DNA from: JBBSIN01 sp038232055
GTDB taxonomy: Bacteria; Actinomycetota; Actinomycetes; JADGOV01
DNA length: 33,886 nucleotides
NCBI GenBank assembly: GCA_038232055.1
Contig: JBBSIN010000022.1
Span: forward strand, 1-33,886
Direction of reading: 5' to 3'
The notes beneath the pieces were generated by a model, which saw only the letters and a list, made by a program, of their open reading frames with translations, had not been told where the DNA came from and made no database searches. The translations under genes were made by a program, and so were the position numbers. Position 1 is the first letter of the stretch, and each line of letters begins with the position of its first letter. This document shows positions 21,268-30,297 of the stretch, piece after piece.

Positions 21268-22605
21268 CTAGGGCCGCACGGCGCGGGCCGCGGCGGCGAC
21301 GAGCGCGACGGTCTGGTCGACGTCGGCCTTGCGGTCGCGCTCGAACTCGGGGCCGGTCAGCCGGTTCCGGTCAGCGGGGTAGATGAGCGAGGAGATGTGC
21401 AGGTGGCCGCCCGGCACGTTCCGCGCGCCGAGCGCGAGTCGGAGCCGGTTCGACCGGTACATGCTCTCGTTCGACAGGTAGTTGCCGCCGGTGCCGGAGG
21501 CGGCGAGCGAGTGCGGGGTCGGGTCCGGGATGCAGGTGACCGCAGCGGGCTTCGGGTAGTCCTTCGGGTTGCGCCATTCGCAGATGCCGTCGTGGAAGAT
21601 GACCGGCCAGGGCTTCGTCTTCGCCGCGATCATCGCGCGGTACGGCAGGGCGGTGTGGATCCACTGCTGCGGCGAAGCCGGTTGCGTCCAGCGCGGTGCC
21701 CGGGAGACCGGGCCGAACTGCGGGATCCGCAGGTTGTCCGGGAAGCCGCCACGGGCGTCGCCGGCCCACTTCTCGACCCACATCTCCCCGCGTACCGCCT
21801 GGCTGATCGTCATGATCATTGACGCCCGATGGGGACCCTTGACCAGCGAAGGGCCAAAGGCGTCCTCCACGATGCCTTGGTCGAAGTCCGTGTAGTTCAC
21901 CGGCAGCATCACGGCCTGGACCACCGCGGTGCCGGTCCTGGTCCGGATCCGAGCGCCGTCGAGTTGCAGGGCAGCAGCGCCCGACGGGTTGGAGTGCCGC
22001 ATGTCCCCGCCGATGCCGTCGAGGACGAACGGGTCGAACCCGCTGACCAGGACACGCTCGGTGTTACCTCGCGGGAAGCGGACACTGCTCACGCCGCGCG
22101 CGGCGTAGTCGAGGATGCGCACCAGGCCGGCGGCGGTGAACGAGTCGACGGGAAAGCTCGGGTGCCACTGGCGCAGCGCCTTGGTCATGGACAGGCGCGC
22201 CCAGTAGAGCGGCCGGTCGTCGTACGGGTCGTCCGTACCGAACCGCATCCGACCCTGCGCCCGAGCGACGGCGTCGTGCCACAGCCGGTCGCCGGCGTGG
22301 CGGGCGAGCCGCTGCGCCGCGGCCACGCTCTTCGCCGAGCAGAGGAGGGTGCGGAACGAGTCCACGTACGGGTGAAAGCCGCCGATCTCGAGCAGCCGCT
22401 GCGCGACCGGCCGGGCGAGCCGCTGCTCCTCCACCGTGATGGGCAGCCGTCGTTGGTAACACGTAGCCGCCGCTGCGTCGGCCGACCGCTCACTGGCGCG
22501 GACCGAGTGGGACAGCGAAGCGACGGAGGGCGGGACGGCGGCGGCGGCCAGCAGACCGAACGAAGCCAGCGCGAGAGGAACACGACCAAGGGACATGCGG
22601 CTCAC
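21268..22605 (-). CDS. Secreted pyroglutamyl-peptidase (C15)-like protein with Ser at the Cys position
   Basis: A 445-residue protein with a Sec signal (1-30, ending PPSVAS). Residues about 184-410 resemble peptidase C15 (pyroglutamyl peptidase I): VLVSGFDPF, NPSGAAAL, then VEKWAGDARGGFPDN with E278 where the family has its catalytic Glu (ERVAINxxDARxPDN), GTGGNYLSNESMY at 371-383, and HLHISSLIYP with H403 matching the catalytic His. The family motif AGTxxCN carries the nucleophilic Cys; here the aligned residue appears to be S378. The ~150-residue region before the domain is unfamiliar. C15 enzymes are usually about 210 residues and cytoplasmic. It is the first gene of the leftward 5-oxoproline operon. 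A Ser-type hydrolase or an inactive pyroglutamyl-binding protein are both possible. GTG at 22605; an ATG at 22596 is the alternative. Confidence 0.72.
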   Translation of the reverse strand: MSRMSLGRVPLALASFGLLAAAAVPPSVASLSHSVRASERSADAAAATCYQRRLPITVEEQRLARPVAQRLLEIGGFHPYVDSFRTLLCSAKSVAAAQRLARHAGDRLWHDAVARAQGRMRFGTDDPYDDRPLYWARLSMTKALRQWHPSFPVDSFTAAGLVRILDYAARGVSSVRFPRGNTERVLVSGFDPFVLDGIGGDMRHSNPSGAAALQLDGARIRTRTGTAVVQAVMLPVNYTDFDQGIVEDAFGPSLVKGPHRASMIMTISQAVRGEMWVEKWAGDARGGFPDNLRIPQFGPVSRAPRWTQPASPQQWIHTALPYRAMIAAKTKPWPVIFHDGICEWRNPKDYPKPAAVTCIPDPTPHSLAASGTGGNYLSNESMYRSNRLRLALGARNVPGGHLHISSLIYPADRNRLTGPEFERDRKADVDQTVALVAAAARAVRP

Positions 22606-22632
22606 GCACCTTCGGTGATTCGGCGTGCAGCG

Positions 22633-22661
22633 AAGATGGCGGATTGCGTCGGCGATGTCAA
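22633..22661 (-). promoter_or_regulatory. Promoter of the 5-oxoproline operon
   Basis: On the minus strand a perfect -35 TTGACA (22661-22656) is followed after 17 bases by CATCTT (22638-22633), a -10 with one deviation from TANNNT. Transcription would begin near 22626, about 20 bases before the GTG at 22605. Two direct copies of TCAAGCCG on the plus strand, one overlapping the -35 and one 23 bases upstream of it, could bind a regulator. Confidence 0.5.
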
Positions 22662-22743
22662 GCCGATGGTCAGGCTGATCTCAAGCCGCGGTGTGTGGGC
22701 CGCGGGCCGGCCTCCGGCAGCGGGCCTGGCCCGGACCGTGCTG

Positions 22744-22783
22744 TCGGCCGGCCGTGCTGGCGGCCGACTGCACGGCCGGCCGA
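22744..22783. repeat. Perfect 14-bp inverted repeat
   Basis: TCGGCCGGCCGTGC (22744-22757) and GCACGGCCGGCCGA (22770-22783) are exact reverse complements around a 12-base loop. The stem is very GC-rich. It lies between divergent genes, so it terminates no recognised gene. It may insulate the two transcription units, form a cruciform, or be part of the same composite element as the repeats 40 bases downstream. Confidence 0.65.
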
Positions 22784-22821
22784 TCACTGCGCCGCCCAGC
22801 ACGATTGCCGCCCCCGTACCG

Positions 22822-22940
22822 GTCCGAGTGGTCGTCCGAGGGATGATCATGGCCAGTCGAGCGTGCAGGCGAGCATGATCTCCTCGGACTGCTCCTCGGA
22901 CTGCTCCTCGGACCGCTCCCCGGACCGTTCCCCGGGGCCG
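22822..22940. repeat. Repeat element B: arm plus 12-bp tandem repeats
   Basis: The left arm GTCCGAGTGGTCGTCCGAGG (22822-22841) differs from element A's arm (1961-1980) at one base. After a 39-base spacer containing ATGATCAT, the opposite-orientation core is repeated head to tail in 12-base units: TCCTCGGACTGC (22881-22892), the same again (22893-22904), TCCTCGGACCGC (22905-22916), TCCCCGGACCGT (22917-22928) and a decayed fifth. Arm and tandem units are inverted relative to each other, as in element A. Confidence 0.72.
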
Positions 22941-23021
22941 TTCCTCGCCGGTCCCGGGCGGACACGCCGGCCGGCGCCACCTCATCCTCCGCGGGCAGGC
23001 TGTGATCCGGGGCAGTCCGAT

Positions 23022-23027
23022 TAAACT
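23022..23027 (+). promoter_or_regulatory. Candidate -10 for yajC-secD-secF
   Basis: TAAACT fits TANNNT and stands out as an A/T-rich island in GC-rich surroundings. Transcription would start near 23034, about 60 bases before the yajC GTG. A convincing -35 is not seen. Confidence 0.28.
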
Positions 23028-23095
23028 GGTTGACGGGTCGTCGTTCGGCGACCGCCGGCCGTTCCCGCTCGGCCCCGCTCGAGAGAGGCGTTCCC

Positions 23096-23440
23096 GTGCT
23101 GCACGTGGTTGCCGCATCGTCGAATGGCGGTGGCTCCCTGGGCCTGCTGCTTCCGCTCCTGCTCGTTGCCGCTTTTTTCTTCCTGCTCGTACGTCCGCAG
23201 CGGCGGCGCCAGCGGCAGATGAAGGAGGTCCAGGCGGCGGTCCTGCCGGGGGTCGAGGTCGTGACGACGTCGGGTCTGTTCGGGACGGTCCTCGCCGTCC
23301 AGGACGACGTCATCACGCTGGAGGTCGCGCCCGGGGTGCCGATGCGCTTCCTCCGTGGTGCGATCGGTCGGGTGGTGAGCCAGGCGCCCTCATCCGACGC
23401 TCCCAGCGGGCTTCCCCCCGAGGACCGCCCGCCGGTTTGA
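23096..23440 (+). CDS. yajC: Preprotein translocase accessory subunit YajC
   Basis: A 114-residue single-span membrane protein: hydrophobic segment about 14-32 (LGLLLPLLLVAAFFFLLV), immediately followed by RPQRRRQRQMKEVQ, the YajC signature, then GVEVVTTSGLFGTVLAV and DDVITLEVAPGV. It associates with SecDF at the plasma membrane. The GTG at 23096 has an AGAGAGG ribosome site seven bases upstream; the frame opens earlier but upstream codons are not family-like. Order yajC-secD-secF is conserved. The C-terminal Pro/Ser tail is variable. Confidence 0.93.
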   Translation: MLHVVAASSNGGGSLGLLLPLLLVAAFFFLLVRPQRRRQRQMKEVQAAVLPGVEVVTTSGLFGTVLAVQDDVITLEVAPGVPMRFLRGAIGRVVSQAPSSDAPSGLPPEDRPPV

Positions 23441-23464
23441 AACCTCAGCGATACTCGTAGTCAG

Positions 23465-23484
23465 GGCGCCGAGCGCTAGGCGCC
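23465..23484 (+). promoter_or_regulatory. Hairpin abutting the secD start codon
   Basis: GGCGCC (23465-23470) can pair with GGCGCC (23479-23484) around the loop GAGCGCTA. The stem touches the ATG at 23485, and the only purine-rich ribosome-site candidate (TAGG) is partly inside it. It could restrict secD translation until ribosomes finishing yajC or a factor open it. Confidence 0.35.
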
Positions 23485-25326
23485 ATGTCGACTGGAAGAA
23501 GACGAGCTGCAGTGGCACCCGCCAACACCCCGCGACCCGGACGCGCGCTAGCGGTCAGCGCCATCGTGCTCATCGCGCTGTACGCAGCGGTGTTCCTTGG
23601 CAAGACTCAGACTCCGCAACTCGGGCTCGACCTCCGCGGCGGCACCAGCGTGACGCTGACCCCTCGGCCCGAGAACGGCAAGGGCAAGGTGACGAAGGCC
23701 TCGCTGAGCAAGGCGGTGGACATCATCCGCCAGCGGGTCAACGGGCTCGGCGTCGCAGAGGCCGACGTCGCCACCGAGGGCAACAACATCGTCGTCTCGG
23801 TGCCGGGCAAGGGCCGCAGTGAGGTCATCAAGCTGGTGGGTACGACGGCGCAGCTGCGGTTCCGCCAAGTGCTCCAGTCGGCACCGGCGACGGCACCGGC
23901 CCCATCGGCGACGCCGACGCCATCCGGTTCCGCGAAGCCCGGCGCCTCTCCGTCGGTCAAGGCCTCGGCCAAACCCACGGCCAGGGCGTCAGCCCAGCCC
24001 TCGGCCAAGTCGTCGGCCAAGCCCTCGGCGAGCCCGACGAGCAACGGTCGGGTCGTTCCGCCGGCGTTGGCGCCGGGAGCCGACCGGGTGCTCGCGGCGA
24101 CGCCCAGTGCGACGCCGAGCAGGGCCGCGAGCCCCCAGCCCCAGCCCAGCTCCGCGCCCACCGTCGCTCCTGTTGCCCCGACTCCCGCCGCAACGCCGTC
24201 CGTTCCGGCGAGCACCCAGCAGAAGTTCGCGACGATCGACTGCCGCAGCCAGGCGAACCGGCAGGGTGGCGGCACGGAGGACCCGAAGCAGCCGCTCGTG
24301 GCCTGCGACCGCGACGGGACCACGAAGTACCTGCTGGCACCGGCCGAGGTCCTCGGCACCGACGTCCGGACCGCCACGGCGAGCATCAGCGCCCAGAATC
24401 TGGGGGGATGGCAGGTCGTCCTCGACTTCACCGGCCGCGGTACCAACCAGTTCGGCGACCTGACCAAGCGGGTCCAGCCGTTGCCGAGCCCAACGAACCA
24501 GGTGGCGGTCGTCCTCGATGGGGTGGTGCAGTCATCGCCGCAGATCATCGAGCCGATCCTCGACGGTAGGGCCCAGATCACCGGGAACTTCTCGCAGACC
24601 GAGGCGAAGGACCTCGCCAGCGTGCTGAAGTTCGGCGCCCTGCCGCTGTCCTTCGATATCCCGACGGCCGAGACGATCTCGCCCACGCTCGGCTCCGAGC
24701 AGCTCAAGGGCGGCCTCATCGCGGGTGCCATCGGCCTCGGGCTGGTGATCCTGTACTCGCTGCTGTACTACCGAGCGCTGGGCCTGGTGACGATCGCCAG
24801 CCTGGCGCTGTCCGGAGCGATCATCTACGCGGCGACGACGCTGCTCGGCCACATCATCGGTTACACGCTGACGCTGGCCGGGATCGCCGGGTTCATCGTG
24901 GCAGTCGGCATCACGGCCGACTCATTCGTCGTGTTCTTCGAGCGGTTGCGCGACGAGGTACGCGAGGGGCGGACCCTGCGCAGTGGCGTGGAGCGCGGGT
25001 GGGTACGCGCCCGCCGAACGATCCTCTCCGCCGACACCGTGTCGCTGCTCGCCGCGGTCGTCCTCTACCTCGTGTCGGTCGGCGGCGTACGCGGCTTCGC
25101 CTTCACCCTCGGCCTCTCAACGATCGTCGACCTGTTCATCGTGTTCCTCTTCACCAAGCCGCTGGTGTCCCTGCTCGCCCGCACCAGGTTCTTCGACACC
25201 GGCGGCGCGATGTCCGGACTGTCGGCCGGCCGGCAGACGGGACGAATACGCCGCCGAGGAAGCGTCGCGACCAGCGGTGCCAGCGGTGCCAGCGGTGCGG
25301 CCGCCACGACCCGAGGGGAGGCCTGA
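23485..25326 (+). CDS. secD: Protein translocase subunit SecD
   Basis: A 613-residue RND-type membrane protein that uses the proton gradient to help release exported proteins. N-terminal membrane segment (21-38), then the family motif GLDLRGGTSVTL (47-58), P1-domain sequence IIRQRVNGLGVAEADV (80-95), and five C-terminal helices with GGLIAGAIGLGLV, GIAGFIVAVGITADSFVVFFERLRDE and FTLGLSTIVDLFIVFLFTKPL. Residues about 131-245 are a low-complexity Ala/Pro/Ser/Lys/Thr insert in the periplasmic part, with SAKPSA-type repeats, much longer than in most homologues. The C-terminus has a short SGA repeat. The ATG at 23485 is immediately behind a small hairpin. One base separates its stop from secF. Confidence 0.95.
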   Translation: MSTGRRRAAVAPANTPRPGRALAVSAIVLIALYAAVFLGKTQTPQLGLDLRGGTSVTLTPRPENGKGKVTKASLSKAVDIIRQRVNGLGVAEADVATEGNNIVVSVPGKGRSEVIKLVGTTAQLRFRQVLQSAPATAPAPSATPTPSGSAKPGASPSVKASAKPTARASAQPSAKSSAKPSASPTSNGRVVPPALAPGADRVLAATPSATPSRAASPQPQPSSAPTVAPVAPTPAATPSVPASTQQKFATIDCRSQANRQGGGTEDPKQPLVACDRDGTTKYLLAPAEVLGTDVRTATASISAQNLGGWQVVLDFTGRGTNQFGDLTKRVQPLPSPTNQVAVVLDGVVQSSPQIIEPILDGRAQITGNFSQTEAKDLASVLKFGALPLSFDIPTAETISPTLGSEQLKGGLIAGAIGLGLVILYSLLYYRALGLVTIASLALSGAIIYAATTLLGHIIGYTLTLAGIAGFIVAVGITADSFVVFFERLRDEVREGRTLRSGVERGWVRARRTILSADTVSLLAAVVLYLVSVGGVRGFAFTLGLSTIVDLFIVFLFTKPLVSLLARTRFFDTGGAMSGLSAGRQTGRIRRRGSVATSGASGASGAAATTRGEA

Positions 25327-25327
25327 G

Positions 25328-26626
25328 ATGGCCAGAGCCGGGTCGCTCATCAACCGTCTGCACCGCGGCGAGGTCTCCTACGACTTCGTCGGGCACCGGA
25401 AGCGCTGGTACATCTTCTCGGGCGTGCTCATCGCGATCAGTCTCGCCAGCATGCTCTTCCGCGGGTTCCACGCCAGCATCGAGTTCACCGGCGGTGCGGT
25501 CTTCGAGCCGACGGCGCCCAACAGTTCCGTGGCCGACGTCCGATCAGCGGTCGTTGCCGCCGGGACGACGCCGCAGATCGTCCAAAAGCTCGGCGCCGGC
25601 CGGTTCCGCGTGCAGACTCCGTCCCTGTCCAACGACCAGGCCACCAAGGTTCAGCAGACCATCGCCGACCGGCTCAACATCGGCCCCGACTTCTCGGTCA
25701 GCACGGTCGGTCCGACCTGGGGCAGCCAAATCACCAAGAAGGCACTGCAGGGGCTGCTGCTCTTCCTGGTTGCGGTGATCGCCTACCTCTCGGTCCGGTA
25801 CGAACCAAAGATGGCGGCCGCGGCATTCATCGCGCTGGTCCACGACATCGTCATCACCGCCGGCGTCTACTCCCTGGTCGGGTTCGAGGTCTCGCCCGCG
25901 ACGGTCATCGCGCTGCTGACCATCCTGGGTTACTCCCTGTACGACACCGTTGTCGTCTTCGACAAGGTGCGAGAGAACACCATCGGTCTCGCCGGCGGCA
26001 GCCGGATGACGTTCAGCCAGGCAGCCAACCTCGCGGTCAACCAGACCTTGATGCGGTCGATCAACACCTCCATCATCGCGCTGCTCCCGGTCGCTTCGCT
26101 CTTGTTCATCGGCGCTTTGGTGCTCGGGGCGGGCACCCTGGAAGACCTGGCGCTGGCACTGTTCATCGGCCTGGCGATCGGTGCGTACTCCTCCATCTTC
26201 ACCGCGACCCCACTGCTCTGCGACATGAAGGAGCGGGAGCCGCAGATGCGTGCGCTGGCCCGCCGCGTCGAGGGCCGGCAGGTCGCCGGGCGGGCGGCCG
26301 TTCCGGTAGGCGTCGGCGCGGGGTCGGCCGCAGTGGCCGGCTCCGTCCCATCGGGCGGCTCGGTCGCATCGGCCGGCTCGGCTGCGTCGCGCGGCTCGGC
26401 TGCGTCGCGCGGCTCGGTGGCCAGGGTGAGGTCGGGATCGGCCGCCGTCGGACCGGTCGAGCCGGACGACCCGTTCGAAGAGGCCGAGTCCGGGGTGGCG
26501 GCACCCACGCCAACCGCCGACGCCCCGGCCCGGCCCACACCAGTTCGCGCCAGCCGGGCGCCGGCTCGAAAGCCGGCGGCGCGCGGAGGTCGTTCTGGTC
26601 GACCGAGCGGCAAGCGGCGCAAGTGA
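25328..26626 (+). CDS. secF: Protein translocase subunit SecF
   Basis: A 432-residue partner of SecD. The core (1-315) has a first helix near 28-45, the EFTGGAVFE motif (52-60), and the C-terminal helices with LVHDIVITAGVYSL (170-183), ILGYSLYDTVVVFDKVREN (199-217) and FIGLAIGAYSSIFTATPLL. Residues about 320-432 form a long cytoplasmic Gly/Ser/Ala then Pro/Arg/Lys-rich tail, including an 18-base in-frame repeat (26357-26410) that encodes GSVASA/GSAASR units. The basic end (SGRPSGKRRK) could touch ribosomes or acidic lipids, an inference. ATG fixed by its spacing from the secD stop; the stop overlaps the apt GTG (GTGA). Confidence 0.95.
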   Translation: MARAGSLINRLHRGEVSYDFVGHRKRWYIFSGVLIAISLASMLFRGFHASIEFTGGAVFEPTAPNSSVADVRSAVVAAGTTPQIVQKLGAGRFRVQTPSLSNDQATKVQQTIADRLNIGPDFSVSTVGPTWGSQITKKALQGLLLFLVAVIAYLSVRYEPKMAAAAFIALVHDIVITAGVYSLVGFEVSPATVIALLTILGYSLYDTVVVFDKVRENTIGLAGGSRMTFSQAANLAVNQTLMRSINTSIIALLPVASLLFIGALVLGAGTLEDLALALFIGLAIGAYSSIFTATPLLCDMKEREPQMRALARRVEGRQVAGRAAVPVGVGAGSAAVAGSVPSGGSVASAGSAASRGSAASRGSVARVRSGSAAVGPVEPDDPFEEAESGVAAPTPTADAPARPTPVRASRAPARKPAARGGRSGRPSGKRRK

Positions 26627-27183
26627 GCACCGACGCCGGGTCCGTCTCGGCGGTGCCGCTCGAGCAGCGGCTGCTCCACCTTGTCCGCGACGTGCCCGAC
26701 TGGCCGCGACCGGGCGTGGTCTTCAAGGACATCACGCCGCTGCTCGCCGACCCGGCCGCGTTCGCCTCGGTCGTCGACGGGCTGGCGGAGCGATGGTCAC
26801 CGACCGTCGGCGGGCCGGTCGACAAGGTCGTGGGCATCGAGGCCCGCGGTTTCATCCTCGCCGCGCCGGTGGCGTACCGCCTCGGCGCCGGTTTCGTGCC
26901 GGTCCGCAAGACCGGCAAGCTGCCCTGGCAGACGTACGCCGCGTCGTACGCGCTGGAGTACGGCGAGGCGACGCTCGAGGTGCACCAGGACGCCTTTTGC
27001 CGCGGCGAGCGGGTCGTGATCATCGATGACGTGCTGGCCACCGGCGGTACGGCGGCCGCGACGGCCGGACTCGTCAAGCGGGCGGGTGGCGAGGTGCTGG
27101 GGCTCTCCGTCCTGATCGAGCTCGCCTTCCTCGGCGGTCGAGCCGCTGTCGGCCTCGACGTGCACGCCCTGCTGGCCTTCTGA
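26623..27183 (+). CDS. apt: Adenine phosphoribosyltransferase
   Basis: A 186-residue purine-salvage enzyme that forms AMP from adenine and PRPP. The PRPP loop VVIIDDVLATGGT (131-143) and the upstream DWPRPGVVFKDITPLL and GIEARGFILAAPVAYRLG motifs are complete. The flexible loop RKTGKLPWQTYAASYALEYG is typical. GTG start overlaps the secF stop by 4 bp, continuing the yajC-secDF unit; the first dozen residues are variable. The secF-apt-rel order is conserved in actinobacteria. Confidence 0.95.
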   Translation: MSTDAGSVSAVPLEQRLLHLVRDVPDWPRPGVVFKDITPLLADPAAFASVVDGLAERWSPTVGGPVDKVVGIEARGFILAAPVAYRLGAGFVPVRKTGKLPWQTYAASYALEYGEATLEVHQDAFCRGERVVIIDDVLATGGTAAATAGLVKRAGGEVLGLSVLIELAFLGGRAAVGLDVHALLAF

Positions 27184-27211
27184 CCGCACGCTCGCTGCAC
27201 GACCGGGTGGC

Positions 27212-27217
27212 TACCAT
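27212..27217 (+). promoter_or_regulatory. Candidate -10 upstream of rel
   Basis: TACCAT would give a start near 27224, upstream of the GAGGAG ribosome site (27233-27238). It argues that translation begins downstream at the TTG 27246 rather than at the GTG 27207 or ATG 27216. No -35 was recognised. Confidence 0.3.
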
Positions 27218-27245
27218 GGAGCTTCCGGAAGCGAGGAGCGACCGC

Positions 27246-29602
<2,357 letters not shown>

Positions 29603-29603
<1 letters not shown>

Positions 29604-29622
29604 GCCCTGCCCGGTCAGGGCT
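29603..29622. terminator. Bidirectional terminator between rel and cyclophilin gene
   Basis: AGCCCTG (29603-29609) and CAGGGCT (29616-29622) form a perfect 7-bp stem with loop CCCGGT. It overlaps the rel stop (29601-29603) and the stop of the leftward isomerase gene (29615-29617), so it probably serves both convergent transcripts. Confidence 0.6.
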
Positions 29623-30280
29623 TCGCGACGGTGACGCTCTCGATGGAGACGGGAGCGTTCGGGGAGCCGTCGCCCGGCCCGTTGGCCTCGTCGCTACCGA
29701 CCTTCGCGATGCGCCGCAGGACGTCGAGTCCGGTGGTGACCCGACCGAACGGTGTGTAGCTCGGCGGCAGCGAGGTGTCGCCGTACACGAAGAAGAACTG
29801 GCTGCCGCCGGTGTCGGGTCCGGCGTTCGCCATGGCGACCGTTCCGGCCGGATACGTCGCGCCGGCCAGGTTTTCGTCCGGCAGGGCGTAACCAGGGCCG
29901 CCGGAGCCCGTGCCGGTGGGGTCGCCGCACTGCAGGACGAAGATGCCGCTCGTCGTCAGCCGGTGGCAGGGGGTCTTGTCGAAGTAGCCCTTGTCGGCCA
30001 GGAAGACGAACGAGTTCACGGTGTGCGGCGCCTTCGCCGCATCGAGCGCGACGGTGATCGTGCCGCAGGTGGTGGCGACGGTCGCCCGGTACGTCGTCCG
30101 CGCCACCGTCAGCGGCGGCTCGCTGGCATACGTGGGGGCGGGGCTTGCGCTCGTCGCCACTCGACATCCGGCCGGGCCGGTGACCGCGGCCTTCGGTGCT
30201 CCGGCGTCCCCGCCGCCGCAGCCGCTCAACGCAAGGAGCAGCGCGCTCACCGACAGCGCGGCCCGCACCCGCACCGCCAT
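29615..30280 (-). CDS. Lipoprotein peptidyl-prolyl isomerase, cyclophilin type
   Basis: A 221-residue cyclophilin with a lipoprotein signal (LLLALSGC, C21 lipidated), so it acts outside the membrane as a folding helper for exported proteins. Cyclophilin motifs are APHTVNSFVFLADKGYFDKTPCHRL, YPAGTVAMANAGPDTGGSQFFFVYG and PFGRVTTGLDVL. The canonical catalytic FHRxI position reads CHRLT, so the Phe is replaced by Cys while Arg is kept. The ATG at 30280 begins the signal peptide; the frame is open a further 231 bases upstream but through the FKBP gene. It follows the FKBP gene after 17 bases, and both probably share one transcript. M. tuberculosis has a ppiB gene at this place after rel. Confidence 0.88.
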   Translation of the reverse strand: MAVRVRAALSVSALLLALSGCGGGDAGAPKAAVTGPAGCRVATSASPAPTYASEPPLTVARTTYRATVATTCGTITVALDAAKAPHTVNSFVFLADKGYFDKTPCHRLTTSGIFVLQCGDPTGTGSGGPGYALPDENLAGATYPAGTVAMANAGPDTGGSQFFFVYGDTSLPPSYTPFGRVTTGLDVLRRIAKVGSDEANGPGDGSPNAPVSIESVTVAKP

Positions 30281-30297
30281 GGCCGGCAGGGGCCGGC

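Larger units (their letters stand above)
22606..23095. other. 490-base divergent intergenic region before yajC
   Basis: No gene is supported. From left to right it holds the leftward operon promoter (22633-22661), a repeated TCAAGCCG (22658-22665 and 22681-22688) that may be an operator, a perfect 14-bp hairpin (22744-22783), repeat element B (22822-22940) and a weak -10 for yajC (23022-23027). It is far longer than the usual gaps here and marks the right edge of the accessory block. Confidence 0.5.

Noticed and set aside
22881..22928. CRISPR array from short regular repeats
   Set aside because: Units are 12 bases with no spacers and no cas genes nearby; these are tandem repeats.
22602..23117. 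Minus-strand frame of 171 codons across the gap before yajC, containing AVRG repeats
   Set aside because: Covers the promoter of the leftward operon, the hairpin and the yajC start; composition is Arg/Pro/Gly-rich and unlike a protein. The repeats are better described as DNA element B.
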